NCBI RefSeq assembly: GCF_004151245.1
Contig: NZ_JUIW01000005.1
Location: forward strand, 124,001 to 188,000
Source of the DNA: Flavobacterium beibuense
Lineage (GTDB): Bacteria > Bacteroidota > Bacteroidia > Flavobacteriales > Flavobacteriaceae
DNA length: 64,000 nt
Direction: 5' to 3'
Below are positions 33,073 through 43,612 of the stretch, in pieces; position 1 is the first letter of the stretch, and every line of letters starts with the position of its first letter. The notes under the pieces were generated by a model, which was not told the origin of the DNA, did no database searches, and worked only from the letters and a program-made list of their open reading frames with translations. The position numbers and the translations under genes were made by a program.

Positions 33073-35970
33073 ATGTCTGAAGATAGAGTAATAAGAATAA
33101 ATAAAGTTTTAAGGGAATTAAACATTTCGCTGGACAGGGCTGTTGAGTTTCTTAAGGACATGGGGCATGCTATTGATGCAAGTCCTAATGCCAAGATATC
33201 CAACGAGGAATATTCGGCGCTTAAAAGACAGTTCTCTGCCGACCAGAGCAAGAAAGAGGCTTCTCTTGAGGTGAGTGAAGAGAAAAAGAAGGAGAAGGAG
33301 GCTTTGAGGCTGGAGAGGGAGCGTGAACTGGAAGAAAAGCGCAAACAGGAAGAAGAGAAACAAAGACAGGAGGTAGTGCGTGCAAAAGCATCATTATCAG
33401 GCCCGGTTGCAGTAGGAAAAATAGACCTTAATCCTAAAAAAGCTCAGGAAGAACCTTCAGACACTCCTCAGGCTCCAAAACAGGAAGAAGCACCTGCTAA
33501 AGCTACCGAAACTCCGGTAGCTAAGGAAGAGAAACCTGCCGAAACTCCTAAAGCGGAAGTTAAGGAAGAAAAAGCCGAAGAGAAAAAAGCTCCGGAGGCT
33601 CCTAAGCAACCGGAAGCGGAGAAAAAACAGGAAGCGCCTAAAGCGGAGAAAAAGCAGGAACCTCAGGCTCCTAAAGCTGAAACTGCAAAGACAGATTCTC
33701 CTGCTGCTCAGGAAGACGATAAGATTAAAACCCAATACCAAAAACTTTCGGGTGCCACTTTTACAGGGCAAACTATTGACCTTTCTCAGTTCAATAAGCC
33801 TAAAAAGAAAAAAGAAGAGCCTAAGAAAGATAACAGACCGGGCGGACAAAACCAGGGTCAGGGTAACAACAACAACAACAAAAACAAGAGAAAAAGGATT
33901 ACTACTAAGCCTCAGGGGCAAGGTCAGGGTCAGGGTGGACAAAACCAGGGCGGACAGAACCAAGGGCAAGGCGGTAACCGACCAGGAGGCCAGGGCGGAC
34001 CGAAATTTGGAAACAAAGATTTCAACAAAAACAAACGCCAGGCTATTGTTAATAAGGTAGAGCCTACCGAAGAAGAGGTTAAAAACCAAATCAGGGAGAC
34101 TCTTGAAAAACTTCAGGGTAAAGGAAGCAAATCTAAGGCTGCAAAATATAGAAGAGACAAGCGTGAAACGCACCGTCAGCGTACTGATGATGAACAAAGA
34201 CAGCTAGAAGAAGGAAGCAAAGTGCTTAAGGTGACCGAGTTTGTTACCGTAGGTGAGATTGCTACCATGATGGATGTGCCTATTACTAAGGTAATATCTG
34301 TATGTATGTCTTTAGGTATCATGGTTACCATGAACCAGCGTCTTGATGCAGAAACACTTTCTATTGTTGCTGATGAATTTGGTTATGAAGTAGAATTTAT
34401 TACAACCGATATTGAAGAAGCAAAAGAGGTTGTTGAAGATAAAGACGAGGATCTTGAATTCAGAGCTCCTATTGTAACGGTAATGGGTCACGTAGACCAC
34501 GGTAAAACATCGTTACTTGACTACATTCGTAAAGAAAATGTAATTGCAGGTGAGTCGGGAGGTATAACACAGCACATTGGTGCTTATGGAGTAACTCTTG
34601 AAAGCGGTCAGAAAATCGCATTCCTTGATACACCGGGTCACGAGGCGTTTACCGCGATGCGTGCACGTGGTGCTCAGGTTACCGATATCGCAATTATTGT
34701 TATTGCTGCTGATGACGACATCATGCCGCAAACTAAAGAGGCAATTAACCACGCACAGGCTGCGGGTGTGCCAATTATATTTGCGATAAATAAAGTAGAT
34801 AAGCCAACTGCAAATCCGGAGAAAATTAAGGAGAGACTTGCAGGTATGAACCTACTTGTAGAAGATTGGGGTGGTAAAATACAATCACACGATATCTCTG
34901 CAAAAACAGGTATAGGTGTAAAAGAGCTATTAGAAAAAGTATTATTAGAAGCTGAGATATTAGATCTTAAAGCTAACCCTAATAAACCGGCTGTAGGTAC
35001 TGTTGTAGAAGCCTTCCTTGATAAAGGTAGGGGTTATGTGTCAACAGTTCTTGTACAGGGTGGTACATTAAAAGTAGGAGATTATGTTCTTGCCGGTAAG
35101 CATCACGGTAAAGTGAAAGCTATGCAGGATGAGCGTGGTAATAATATTAAAGAGGCAGGGCCATCTACGCCAATATCTATATTGGGTCTTGATGGTGCGC
35201 CAACAGCAGGTGATAAGTTTAACGTGTTTGAAGACGAGAAAGAAGCTAAGCAAATTGCTGCTAAGCGTACTCAGTTACTTCGTGAGCAGGCTGTTCGTAC
35301 ACAAAGGCATATTACTCTTGCCGAGATTGGAAGAAGGATTGCACTTGGTCAGTTTAAAGAGCTTAACATTATCCTTAAAGGTGACGTGGATGGTTCGGTT
35401 GAGGCGCTTTCAGATTCATTCTCAAAACTTTCAACGGAAGAAATCCAGATCAATATCATACACAAAGGTGTAGGAGCGATTACAGAATCTGACGTATTGC
35501 TTGCTTCGGCTTCAGATGCGATTATTATCGGATTCAACGTACGTCCTATGGGAGGTGCTAAGCAGCTTGCTGAAAAAGAGGAAATCGATATCAGAAACTA
35601 CTCGATTATCTATGATGCTATTGATGATGTTAAGGATGCTATGGAAGGTATGCTTTCTCCTGAACTTAAGGAAGAGGTTACCGGTACTGCCGAGATTCGT
35701 GAAACATTCAAGATATCTAAAGTGGGTACTATTGCCGGATGTATGGTTACAGATGGTAAGATATTCCGTAGCTCTAAAATACGTCTTATCAGGGATGGTG
35801 TTGTAATCTACACAGGTGAGCTTTCTACACTTAAACGTTTCAAAGATGACGTTAAAGAGGTGTCTAAAGGTTATGACTGTGGTATGCAGATTAAAAACTA
35901 CAACGACATTCAGGTTTATGATGTTATTGAGGCATTCCAGGAAGTGGAAGTTAAAAAGACGCTTAAATAA
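33073..35970 (+). CDS. infB: Translation initiation factor IF-2
   Basis: 965 residues. The N-terminal IF2-N helix ([22 protein letters not shown]) is followed by a long disordered part rich in Lys/Glu/Pro/Ala (about residues 55-220) and then Gly/Gln/Asn (about 255-315). A second IF2-N-like segment and the GTPase domain come next: [15 protein letters not shown] (G1), DTPGHEAF (G3) and NKVDKP (G4). Domains II-IV complete the protein ([25 protein letters not shown]). It delivers initiator tRNA to the 30S subunit. It is last in the operon and followed by a strong terminator. Confidence 0.97.
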   Translation: MSEDRVIRINKVLRELNISLDRAVEFLKDMGHAIDASPNAKISNEEYSALKRQFSADQSKKEASLEVSEEKKKEKEALRLERERELEEKRKQEEEKQRQEVVRAKASLSGPVAVGKIDLNPKKAQEEPSDTPQAPKQEEAPAKATETPVAKEEKPAETPKAEVKEEKAEEKKAPEAPKQPEAEKKQEAPKAEKKQEPQAPKAETAKTDSPAAQEDDKIKTQYQKLSGATFTGQTIDLSQFNKPKKKKEEPKKDNRPGGQNQGQGNNNNNKNKRKRITTKPQGQGQGQGGQNQGGQNQGQGGNRPGGQGGPKFGNKDFNKNKRQAIVNKVEPTEEEVKNQIRETLEKLQGKGSKSKAAKYRRDKRETHRQRTDDEQRQLEEGSKVLKVTEFVTVGEIATMMDVPITKVISVCMSLGIMVTMNQRLDAETLSIVADEFGYEVEFITTDIEEAKEVVEDKDEDLEFRAPIVTVMGHVDHGKTSLLDYIRKENVIAGESGGITQHIGAYGVTLESGQKIAFLDTPGHEAFTAMRARGAQVTDIAIIVIAADDDIMPQTKEAINHAQAAGVPIIFAINKVDKPTANPEKIKERLAGMNLLVEDWGGKIQSHDISAKTGIGVKELLEKVLLEAEILDLKANPNKPAVGTVVEAFLDKGRGYVSTVLVQGGTLKVGDYVLAGKHHGKVKAMQDERGNNIKEAGPSTPISILGLDGAPTAGDKFNVFEDEKEAKQIAAKRTQLLREQAVRTQRHITLAEIGRRIALGQFKELNIILKGDVDGSVEALSDSFSKLSTEEIQINIIHKGVGAITESDVLLASASDAIIIGFNVRPMGGAKQLAEKEEIDIRNYSIIYDAIDDVKDAMEGMLSPELKEEVTGTAEIRETFKISKVGTIAGCMVTDGKIFRSSKIRLIRDGVVIYTGELSTLKRFKDDVKEVSKGYDCGMQIKNYNDIQVYDVIEAFQEVEVKKTLK
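33838..34008 (+). repeat. Gly/Gln/Asn low-complexity coding repeat in infB
   Basis: Imperfect repeats of GGxCAGGGx-type hexamers and an AAC run (Asn5) encode GGQNQGQG-like and NNNNN stretches in the disordered IF-2 linker. The unit is purine-rich on the coding strand, so length variation by slippage is plausible. Confidence 0.75.
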
Positions 35971-35988
35971 GCATTAAGAATAATTAAC

Positions 35989-36017
35989 AAAAAGCCCCGC
36001 ATCGCGGGGCTTTTTTA
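35989..36017. terminator. Terminator of rimP-nusA-infB
   Basis: AAGCCCCGC-atc-GCGGGGCTT, 9-bp G/C-rich stem with A-run and T-run, 18 bases after infB. It also serves the convergent SPOR-domain gene. Confidence 0.92.
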
Positions 36018-36033
36018 TTGGGTATATTTTAAC

Positions 36034-36423
36034 TTATTTCGTTGGCTTAATCAATAAGGCGTAAGGGTATTTTTCTTTAATCGTTATAAGGTTTCTTTCA
36101 CCTTCTATTCGGGTTTTAAAACTGCCTACCCATACCTTGTATGTTGGGCTCTCAAATATAATTGTGCCGTCTATATTTTCAAACTCTCTTTTAAATTCGG
36201 AAAGCGTTTTTCTGGCTTTATCGTTCTCTCCGTAAAAGATCTGAATCTTGTATCGATCATTAAGGTCGGTATTGGAGTTAAGTTTTCTTTTTTCGCTTAA
36301 TAATTGTTCAAATTTCGGGTCCTGAGAAATGGTATTTTCCTGCTGTTGTGCCACAGTTTCAAGCGAATAAAAAGTAAGAAAAACTGCAAGCAATTTTATG
36401 TGTTTTATTTTTAAAATTCTCAT
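36034..36423 (-). CDS. SPOR domain-containing exported protein
   Basis: 129 residues. A signal peptide lies near the N-terminus (ending TVAQQQ at about residue 28). A short linker is followed by a SPOR domain of about 75 residues (DRYKIQIFYGENDKARKTL, then YKVWVGSFKTRIEGERNLITI). SPOR domains bind denuded peptidoglycan glycan strands at division sites. No membrane anchor beyond the signal peptide is seen, so it is probably periplasmic. It is transcribed alone, convergent with infB. Confidence 0.87.
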   Translation of the reverse strand: MRILKIKHIKLLAVFLTFYSLETVAQQQENTISQDPKFEQLLSEKRKLNSNTDLNDRYKIQIFYGENDKARKTLSEFKREFENIDGTIIFESPTYKVWVGSFKTRIEGERNLITIKEKYPYALLIKPTK

Positions 36424-36525
36424 AATGAATAGGGTTTGAGTGCAAAATTACGATTAATTAGAATATGGTGTTGAAATATATTTATTTAGAATTGTTATAA
36501 ATTATGCTTTAAGATTTATTTAAGG

Positions 36526-36555
36526 TTTGAGAATAAGTCATAAGTCGTATTTTTG
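36526..36555 (+). promoter_or_regulatory. Promoter of the act-cox respiratory operon
   Basis: TTTG (36526-36529), 18 bases, TATTTTTG (36548-36555), a full consensus match. It predicts a leader of about 80 bases before actA. No terminator is seen until 48079, so one transcript may cover all eight genes. Confidence 0.75.
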
Positions 36556-36639
36556 TGGGAGTTTTTAAAAAAGTATACTGTTACGTTCAAATATACCTGA
36601 AAAAACTATACCAATTTAAGTCGATAATCATTTTTTAAT

Positions 36640-37962
36640 ATGAAAAAAGTGGGTAACCATACTTCGTTTTCGAGAATTTTAATTTTCTGTTTAGCTTTAT
36701 CGCTTTCATTCTCACTCGCTTCTTATGCTCAGGACACTGCTGCTGCTGGTACTGAAGCTGAGACAGCTGCTTCGGCCGGTGCCGGAGACCCTGTAAAAGG
36801 TAAAGAACTATTTAATTCCCTTTGTGCTTCATGTCACAAACTTGACGGTAAATCAACAGGTCCTGCGTTAAGAGGAGTTGCTGATAAACACGATCGTGAG
36901 TGGCTTTACAAATGGGTTCATAATAGTAGTGAGTTAATTAAGTCAGGTGATCCTGTTGCTGTTAAGCTTTTTGCTGATAACAACAATGTTACAATGACTG
37001 CTTTTCCTCAGCTTTCAAATCAGGATATAGACAATATCATGGCATATACGTCTGCTCCTGCTCCTGCTCCGGATGTTAATACTCCGGGTGGTAAGGTTGT
37101 TGTTCAGGAAAGTGGTGCGTCTAACAATTTGATTCTTGGTGCGCTTGTGCTGGTTCTTATTGTTCTTGTTGTAATGCTTGTGCTTGTAAACAGGACTTTA
37201 AGAAGAGTTGCTGCTGCAAACGGTGTTGAAGTTGCAAAGCAGGATTCAACAATATCATTATGGCAGGCTTATGCAAGAAATCAGTTCCTGGTTCTTGTTA
37301 CTACTATACTATTAATTTTAACAGGTGGTTACTTCCTTTACGGTTACCTTATGCAGGTAGGTGTAGATCAGGGGTACGAGCCGATCCAACCAATACACTT
37401 CTCTCACAAAATACACGCAGGTGAAAACGGTATCGACTGTAAATACTGTCACTCTTCTGCAAGAGTAAGTAAAACTTCGGGTATACCTTCTCTTAATGTT
37501 TGTATGAACTGTCATAAAAACATCTCTGAGTTTACAGGTAGTAAAGATTCTACTTATGTTGAGTATTCTAAAGAATTCTACAATGGAGAAATCCAAAAGC
37601 TATATGATGCTGTAGGATGGGATAAATCTACACAACAATATACAGGTAAAACCAAACCGGTTAAATGGGTTAGAATTCACAACCTTCCAGACTTTGTTTA
37701 CTTCAACCACTCTCAGCACGTTTCTGTAGCTGGTGTTGAATGTCAGAAATGTCACGGCCCAGTTGAGACATTTGAGGTTATGAAACAACATGCTCCATTA
37801 ACAATGGGATGGTGTATTAACTGTCACAGAGAGACAAATGTAAAAGTAGAGGGTAACGACTACTACAAAAAAATCCACGACGAACTTGCTAAGAAATATG
37901 GTGTGCAGAAACTTACAGCTGCCAACATGGGAGGTACAGAGTGTGGTAAATGTCACTATTAA
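36640..37962 (+). CDS. actA: Alternative complex III subunit ActA, multihaem cytochrome c
   Basis: 440 residues. A signal-anchor-like N-terminus (ending SLASYAQ) is followed by a cytochrome c domain with CASCH and distal Met region (about residues 50-140). Two membrane helices follow (about 162-184 and 213-235), then a cytochrome c3-like region with five more motifs: CKYCH, CMNCH, CQKCH, CINCH and CGKCH. That gives six haem sites. ActA passes electrons from the ActB/ActC side to ActE or cytochrome c at the periplasmic face. The N-terminal monohaem domain adds one haem to the five described for the Rhodothermus protein. It is first of the operon. Confidence 0.93.
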   Translation: MKKVGNHTSFSRILIFCLALSLSFSLASYAQDTAAAGTEAETAASAGAGDPVKGKELFNSLCASCHKLDGKSTGPALRGVADKHDREWLYKWVHNSSELIKSGDPVAVKLFADNNNVTMTAFPQLSNQDIDNIMAYTSAPAPAPDVNTPGGKVVVQESGASNNLILGALVLVLIVLVVMLVLVNRTLRRVAAANGVEVAKQDSTISLWQAYARNQFLVLVTTILLILTGGYFLYGYLMQVGVDQGYEPIQPIHFSHKIHAGENGIDCKYCHSSARVSKTSGIPSLNVCMNCHKNISEFTGSKDSTYVEYSKEFYNGEIQKLYDAVGWDKSTQQYTGKTKPVKWVRIHNLPDFVYFNHSQHVSVAGVECQKCHGPVETFEVMKQHAPLTMGWCINCHRETNVKVEGNDYYKKIHDELAKKYGVQKLTAANMGGTECGKCHY

Positions 37963-37995
37963 TCAATTTTTAAGAAGCTAATATCTATATACAAC

Positions 37996-40900
37996 ATGGC
38001 ATCAAACAAAAAATACTGGCAAAGTGTTGAAGAACTGAACGAAAACAGTTCTATTGTTGAGACGCTAAGAAACAATGAGTTTGTTGAGGAGATTCCTACT
38101 GATGAATTTCTTGGTAACGAAGAGGCAATGTCTTCTTCTTCAACAAGCCGTCGTGACTTTTTGAAATATGTCGGGTTTAGTACTGCTGCAGCTTCACTTG
38201 CAGCATGTGAAGGACCGGTTATTAAGTCGATTCCTTATGTGGTTCAACCGGAGGAAATCATCCCGGGAGTTGCAGATTACTATGCAACTACAATAGCGGA
38301 TGGTTTTGATTTTGCAAACATATTGATCAAAACCCGTGAAGGTAGACCAATTAAGGTTGAGAATAACAGAATGTCTGGTTCTGGTATAAGTGCAAATGCA
38401 AGGGTTTACGGATCTGTGCTTTCACTTTATGACAGCATGCGTTTAAAACAACCGATGATTGCAAGCAAACCTGCATCATGGGAAGAAGTTGATACTCGTG
38501 TTAAAGCCGGATTAGCTGAGGCTGCAAACGGAGGCCAGGTAGTATTATTAACTAATACTATGGCGAGCCCGTCTACAGATAAGCTTATTGCTGAGTTTGG
38601 TGCTAAGTATCCTAACTTTAAACATGTTGTTTATGATGCGGTATCGTCTTCAGAAGCACTTGATGCTTATGAGGCTGTATATGGAGAAAGAGCTTTAGCA
38701 AACTATGATTTTTCACAAGCTGATGTAATTGTTGCTGTTGGTGCTGATTTCCTTGGAGACTGGCAAGGTGGTGGTTATGATGCTGGTTATGCAAACAAAC
38801 GTATCCCTAAACAGGGTAAAATGTCTAAGCATATCCAGATAGAGGCTAACTTAACTTTATCAGGTTCTAATGCTGATAAGCGTATTCCTCTAACTGTTAC
38901 TCAACAGAAATATGCATTAGTTCATTTATACAATGCAGTTACAGGTTCGTCTGTAAATGCTCCTGCAATTAACGAGAAGTATGCTGCCGAAGTTAAGAAA
39001 GCTGCTCAACAGTTAAAAGCTGCAGGTTCTAAAGGTGTTGTTATTACGGGTATTGACGATGTAAACGCACAACTTGTTGTTTTAGCTATCAATGCTGCAC
39101 TACAGAGTGAGGCATTCAAACCAGCTGAAGCACGTTATACAAGAAAAGGTAACGCTAAAGAAGTTGCTCAACTTGTTAACGATATGAAAGCAGGAAACGT
39201 TAGTACGCTTATCATGAGTGGTGTTAACCCTGTTTACACTTTACCAAACGGATCTGATTTTGCTGAAGCTCTTAAAAAGGTAAAACTTTCTGTTGCATTC
39301 TCTATGAAAGAGGATGAAACAGCTTCAAAAGCAACTATCGCTGCTGCTGCACCTCACTACCTTGAGTCATGGGGTGATGTAGTTATCACAAAAGGTACTT
39401 ACAGCATTATGCAGCCTACTATACGTCCGTTATTCAAAACGAGACAGCTTCAGGATGCTTTATTGGCATGGAGCGGTAATTCACAATCTTACTACGATTA
39501 TCTAAAAGCTTCTTCTTCTGCTTGGTTTAGCGGGAAGTCTTGGAACCAGTTAGTTCATGATGGTATCTCTGTTTCAGAAACAGCTCCGTCGTCTGCTACT
39601 GCTGCAGCTGCTGATTTTGGTGGTGCTGCTTCTGAGCTTGCTAAAGCTAAAACTGCAGGTGATTTTGAGCTTGTTCTTTATACTAAAACAGGTATGGGTG
39701 ATGGTCAGCAGGCAAACAACCCATGGTTACAGGAGTTCCCGGATCCAATTACAAGAGTATCTTGGGATAACTATGTAACAGTTGCTAAAGCTGATGCTGC
39801 TAAACTTGGCCTTGAGAACTACAATGTAGCTAACGGTGGTCTTAACGGTAGCTATGCAACTATCGAAGTAAACGGAGTAAAACTTGAAAATGTACCTGTA
39901 ATTATACAGCCAGGTCAGGCAATAGGTACAATTGGTGTTGCTTTAGGTTATGGCCGTGAGGCTGCAATGAAGAAAGAAATGCAGGTAGGTGTTAATGCTT
40001 ACAAACTGTATGCTAACTTCAACTCTTTACAGGGTGCTAAAATATCTAAAGGGAACGGAGACCACGAGTTTGCTTGTCTTCAGTTACAAAAAACATTAAT
40101 GGGTAGAGGAGATATCATTAAGGAAACTACCCTTGAAATATTCAATACTAAAAACGCTTCTGAGTGGAATGAACAACCTCAGGTTTCATTAGATCACAAA
40201 GAGGTTGCTGCTACATCAGTAGACCTTTGGGAATCTTTTGACCGTACAGTAGGTCACCACTTTAACCTTTCTATCGACCTAAATGCCTGTACAGGTTGTG
40301 GTGCATGTGTTATTGCATGTCACGCAGAGAACAACGTACCGGTTGTAGGAAAATCAGAGGTTAGAAGAAGCCGTGATATGCACTGGTTACGTATCGATAG
40401 ATATTACTCATCTGAAGATACATTTGCAGGAGACGTTAAGCTTAAAGAAAATACTTCAGGCTTAATGGACTCAATCGAGACTTTCGGTGCAATGGAAGAT
40501 CCTGCAGAAAACCCTCAGGTAGCATTCCAGCCGGTATTCTGTCAGCACTGTAACCACGCTCCATGTGAAACTGTATGTCCGGTTGCGGCTACATCACACG
40601 GTCGTCAGGGTCAAAACCACATGGCTTACAACCGTTGTGTGGGTACTCGTTACTGTGCTAACAACTGTCCTTATAAAGTACGTCGTTTCAACTGGTTCTT
40701 ATATAACAAGAACAGTGAATTCGATTACCATATGAATGACGATTTAGGACGTATGGTTCTTAACCCTGATGTTAACGTTCGTTCTAGAGGTGTTATGGAG
40801 AAATGTTCTCTTTGTATACAAATGACTCAGGCTACTATTCTTAACGCTAAGAGAGAAGGTCGTCCTGTTGCTAAGGATGAATTCTATACAGCTTGTTCTG

Positions 40901-41055
40901 AAGCTTGTGGAAGCGGAGCACTTGTATTTGGAGATATCAATAACTCAGAGGATACAGTTACTAAACTGAAAGAAGACGACAGAATGTACCACTTACTAGA
41001 GCATGTAGGTACTCAGCCAAACGTATTCTTCCAGGTTAAAGTAAGAAATACCTAA
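37996..41055 (+). CDS. actB: Alternative complex III subunit ActB, iron-sulfur/molybdopterin-like
   Basis: 1019 residues. A twin-arginine motif (SRRDFLKYVG) lies about 50 residues in, followed by a hydrophobic stretch ending LAAC, a possible lipobox. The large middle part is related to molybdopterin oxidoreductase catalytic subunits, though in ACIII it binds no cofactor. The C-terminal ferredoxin part holds 15 cysteines in four groups: CTGCGACVIAC, CQHCNHAPCETVC, CVGTRYCANNC and CSLCIQ...CSEAC. It collects electrons from quinol oxidised at the ActC interface. Tat export as a folded Fe-S protein fits the signal. Confidence 0.94.
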   Translation: MASNKKYWQSVEELNENSSIVETLRNNEFVEEIPTDEFLGNEEAMSSSSTSRRDFLKYVGFSTAAASLAACEGPVIKSIPYVVQPEEIIPGVADYYATTIADGFDFANILIKTREGRPIKVENNRMSGSGISANARVYGSVLSLYDSMRLKQPMIASKPASWEEVDTRVKAGLAEAANGGQVVLLTNTMASPSTDKLIAEFGAKYPNFKHVVYDAVSSSEALDAYEAVYGERALANYDFSQADVIVAVGADFLGDWQGGGYDAGYANKRIPKQGKMSKHIQIEANLTLSGSNADKRIPLTVTQQKYALVHLYNAVTGSSVNAPAINEKYAAEVKKAAQQLKAAGSKGVVITGIDDVNAQLVVLAINAALQSEAFKPAEARYTRKGNAKEVAQLVNDMKAGNVSTLIMSGVNPVYTLPNGSDFAEALKKVKLSVAFSMKEDETASKATIAAAAPHYLESWGDVVITKGTYSIMQPTIRPLFKTRQLQDALLAWSGNSQSYYDYLKASSSAWFSGKSWNQLVHDGISVSETAPSSATAAAADFGGAASELAKAKTAGDFELVLYTKTGMGDGQQANNPWLQEFPDPITRVSWDNYVTVAKADAAKLGLENYNVANGGLNGSYATIEVNGVKLENVPVIIQPGQAIGTIGVALGYGREAAMKKEMQVGVNAYKLYANFNSLQGAKISKGNGDHEFACLQLQKTLMGRGDIIKETTLEIFNTKNASEWNEQPQVSLDHKEVAATSVDLWESFDRTVGHHFNLSIDLNACTGCGACVIACHAENNVPVVGKSEVRRSRDMHWLRIDRYYSSEDTFAGDVKLKENTSGLMDSIETFGAMEDPAENPQVAFQPVFCQHCNHAPCETVCPVAATSHGRQGQNHMAYNRCVGTRYCANNCPYKVRRFNWFLYNKNSEFDYHMNDDLGRMVLNPDVNVRSRGVMEKCSLCIQMTQATILNAKREGRPVAKDEFYTACSEACGSGALVFGDINNSEDTVTKLKEDDRMYHLLEHVGTQPNVFFQVKVRNT

Positions 41056-41092
41056 TATCAAATAGTATTAATAAGAAACAATATAAAGGATT

Positions 41093-42496
41093 ATGTCGTC
41101 TCATTACGAAGCACCCATTAGAAAACCTTTAGTTATAGGTGATAAAAATTTTCACGATGTAACAGTTGATGTTGCAGCACCAGTGGAAGGCAGGGCCAAC
41201 AAGCAGTGGTGGATAGCTTTCTCTATTGCACTAGCCGCTTTCCTTTGGGGTGTAGCTTGTGTGGCTTACACAGTTGGAACTGGTATCGGTACATGGGGTT
41301 CAAATAAAACAGTAGGCTGGGCCTGGGATATTACCAACTTCGTTTGGTGGGTAGGTATCGGTCACGCCGGAACACTTATTTCTGCAGTATTATTATTATT
41401 CCGCCAAAAGTGGAGAATGGCAATTAACCGTTCTGCTGAGGCGATGACCATCTTCTCGGTAATTCAGGCGGCTATGTTCCCTGTATTCCACATGGGTCGT
41501 CCTTGGTTAGCATATTGGGTAATGCCTGTTCCAAACCAGTTTGGTTCACTTTGGGTTAACTTTAACTCACCGCTACTTTGGGACGTATTTGCAATTTCTA
41601 CTTATCTTTCTGTATCACTTGTTTTCTGGTGGACAGGTTTATTACCTGACTTTGCAATGCTTCGCGACAGGGCAGTAACTCCGTTTACAAAAAGAGTTTA
41701 CTCTATCGTGAGTTTCGGATGGAGTGGTAGAGCAAAAGACTGGCAGCGTTTTGAAGAGGTTTCTCTTGTACTTGCCGGTTTAGCAACTCCTCTTGTACTT
41801 TCAGTACACACTATCGTATCATTTGACTTTGCTACTTCGGTTATACCGGGATGGCACACTACAATTCTTCCTCCATACTTCGTTGCCGGTGCGATCTTCT
41901 CAGGATTTGCGATGGTAAACACACTACTTATCATTATGAGGAAGGTATCTAACCTTGAAGCTTACATTACGATACAGCACATTGAGCTAATGAACATTAT
42001 TATCATGATTACAGGTTCAATCGTAGGTGTCGCTTATATAACTGAGTTATTTATTGCATGGTATTCAGGTGTTGAATATGAGCAGTATGCTTTCCTTAAC
42101 AGGGCTACAGGTCCTTACTGGTGGTCATACTTCCTGATGATGACTTGTAACGTGGTTTCTCCGCAGGTTATGTGGTTCAAGAAAATCAGAACAAGTATCA
42201 TGGCATCGTTTATCATCTCTATCGTAGTAAACATAGGTATGTGGTTTGAGCGTTTCGTAATTATCGTTACATCACTTCACAGAGATTACCTACCATCATC
42301 TTGGACTATGTTCCAGCCTACATTTGTAGATGCAGGTTTCTTCATAGGTACAATTGGTTTCTTCTTTGTATTATTCTTACTTTATTCAAGAAGCTTCCCT
42401 GTAATTGCACAGGCAGAGGTTAAATCTATCATGAAGACTTCAAGTGATAAATATAAGAGACTAAGAGAAGAAGGACACAACAATCATTCACATTAA
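41093..42496 (+). CDS. actC: Alternative complex III subunit ActC (NrfD/PsrC-like quinol-binding)
   Basis: 467 residues with about ten membrane helices, a member of the NrfD/PsrC family. The loop GIGHAGTLISAVLLLFRQKWRM and the HMGRPWLAYWV and PNQFGSLWVNFNSPLLWD stretches are typical. It forms the quinol site against ActB and probably a proton path. The C-terminus is short, cytoplasmic and basic. It lies 37 bases after actB and 11 before actD. Confidence 0.94.
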   Translation: MSSHYEAPIRKPLVIGDKNFHDVTVDVAAPVEGRANKQWWIAFSIALAAFLWGVACVAYTVGTGIGTWGSNKTVGWAWDITNFVWWVGIGHAGTLISAVLLLFRQKWRMAINRSAEAMTIFSVIQAAMFPVFHMGRPWLAYWVMPVPNQFGSLWVNFNSPLLWDVFAISTYLSVSLVFWWTGLLPDFAMLRDRAVTPFTKRVYSIVSFGWSGRAKDWQRFEEVSLVLAGLATPLVLSVHTIVSFDFATSVIPGWHTTILPPYFVAGAIFSGFAMVNTLLIIMRKVSNLEAYITIQHIELMNIIIMITGSIVGVAYITELFIAWYSGVEYEQYAFLNRATGPYWWSYFLMMTCNVVSPQVMWFKKIRTSIMASFIISIVVNIGMWFERFVIIVTSLHRDYLPSSWTMFQPTFVDAGFFIGTIGFFFVLFLLYSRSFPVIAQAEVKSIMKTSSDKYKRLREEGHNNHSH

Positions 42497-42507
42497 TCAT
42501 TACGATC

Positions 42508-43032
42508 ATGAGTAATAAAGTTATACATGTACTATACAATGATGATGATATCCTGATGGATGCTGTAAAACAAACACGCGCTGCTCATCATCATATTGAA
42601 GAAATTTATACACCATTCCCTGTACACGGGCTAGATAAGGCTATGGGCCTTGCACCTACAAGAATAGCTATCTGCTCTTTCTTATATGGTTTGGTTGGTT
42701 TATCTATTGCAACTGCAATGCTGCGTTACATAATGATTGTTGACTGGCCTCAGGATATTGGTGGTAAGCCAAGTTTCAGTTTCATTCAAAACATGCCGGC
42801 TTTCGTTCCTGTAATGTTTGAGATGACTGTATTTTTTGCAGCTCACTTAATGGTTATCACTTTTTATATGAGAAGTAAATTATGGCCATTTAAAGAGGCA
42901 GAAAATCCGGATGTAAGAACTACAGATGACCATTTCTTAATGGAAGTTTCTGTTCACGGTGATGTTGATCAGATAGTTTCATTCTTTGAGAACACAGGAG
43001 CTGTGGAAGTAAAAGTAATTGAAAAGCACTAA
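42508..43032 (+). CDS. actD: Alternative complex III subunit ActD (DUF3341)
   Basis: 174 residues. A small N-terminal ferredoxin-like domain (HVLYNDDDILMDAVKQTR, EIYTPFPVHGLDKAMGL) is followed by two membrane helices (about residues 56-78 and 95-118) and a short cytoplasmic tail. This is the DUF3341 architecture of ActD, a structural subunit that caps the ActC side. It carries no cofactor motif. Spacing to actE is 9 bases. Confidence 0.92.
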   Translation: MSNKVIHVLYNDDDILMDAVKQTRAAHHHIEEIYTPFPVHGLDKAMGLAPTRIAICSFLYGLVGLSIATAMLRYIMIVDWPQDIGGKPSFSFIQNMPAFVPVMFEMTVFFAAHLMVITFYMRSKLWPFKEAENPDVRTTDDHFLMEVSVHGDVDQIVSFFENTGAVEVKVIEKH

Positions 43033-43041
43033 GAGAGAGAT

Positions 43042-43587
43042 ATGAAAGCAATATATAAAATAGCATTTTTGGTATGTGTATCGGCAGTAGCTACTTCCTG
43101 CTTTGATAAATCACGACCAAACTATCAGTATTTTCCAAATATGTATGAGGCGGTTCCTTATGAAACCTACTCAGAGTCTTCTGCTTTCCGTAACGGAAAA
43201 GAAGGACAGTTACCTGCAGAAGGTTCTATCCCAAGAGGATTTTCTCCATATGAGTATGAAAATACCGAGGAAGGTTATGAACTTGCAAAAGCAAACCTGA
43301 AATCTCCTCTAGACAGTACAGAAGTTGATATGGGTAAAGGTGCTGAACTTTACACTATTTACTGTGCTATTTGTCACGGCGACAAAGGTGATGGTAAAGG
43401 TAATCTTGCCAAAAGGGAAAAATTCCTTGGTATACCTAATTATAAAGAAAGAGACATTACAGAAGGAAGTGTTTTCCACGTAGAGACTTATGGTAAAAAC
43501 AACATGGGTTCTCATGCTAATCAGCTTACTCAAAAAGAGCGTTGGCAGGTTGCACATTATGTAATGAAACTTAGGAGTGAATTATAA
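43042..43587 (+). CDS. actE: Alternative complex III subunit ActE, monohaem cytochrome c lipoprotein
   Basis: 181 residues. The signal peptide ends in a lipobox (VATSC, Cys at about residue 20). One CAICH motif and a likely axial Met in NNMGSHANQL define a class I cytochrome c domain in the C-terminal half. ActE accepts electrons from ActA and hands them on to the oxidase or a soluble cytochrome. A spacer of about 70 residues precedes the haem domain. Confidence 0.93.
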   Translation: MKAIYKIAFLVCVSAVATSCFDKSRPNYQYFPNMYEAVPYETYSESSAFRNGKEGQLPAEGSIPRGFSPYEYENTEEGYELAKANLKSPLDSTEVDMGKGAELYTIYCAICHGDKGDGKGNLAKREKFLGIPNYKERDITEGSVFHVETYGKNNMGSHANQLTQKERWQVAHYVMKLRSEL

Positions 43588-43612
43588 TTGTAGAACACTG
43601 AAAGCATAAAAT

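Noticed and set aside
33457-34197. 246-codon open frame on the minus strand opposite infB
   Set aside because: It is the shadow of the Lys/Glu/Pro and Gly/Gln-rich repeat of IF-2. Its product would be an unnatural Phe/Leu/Arg/Ser-rich chain and it has no promoter or known domain.
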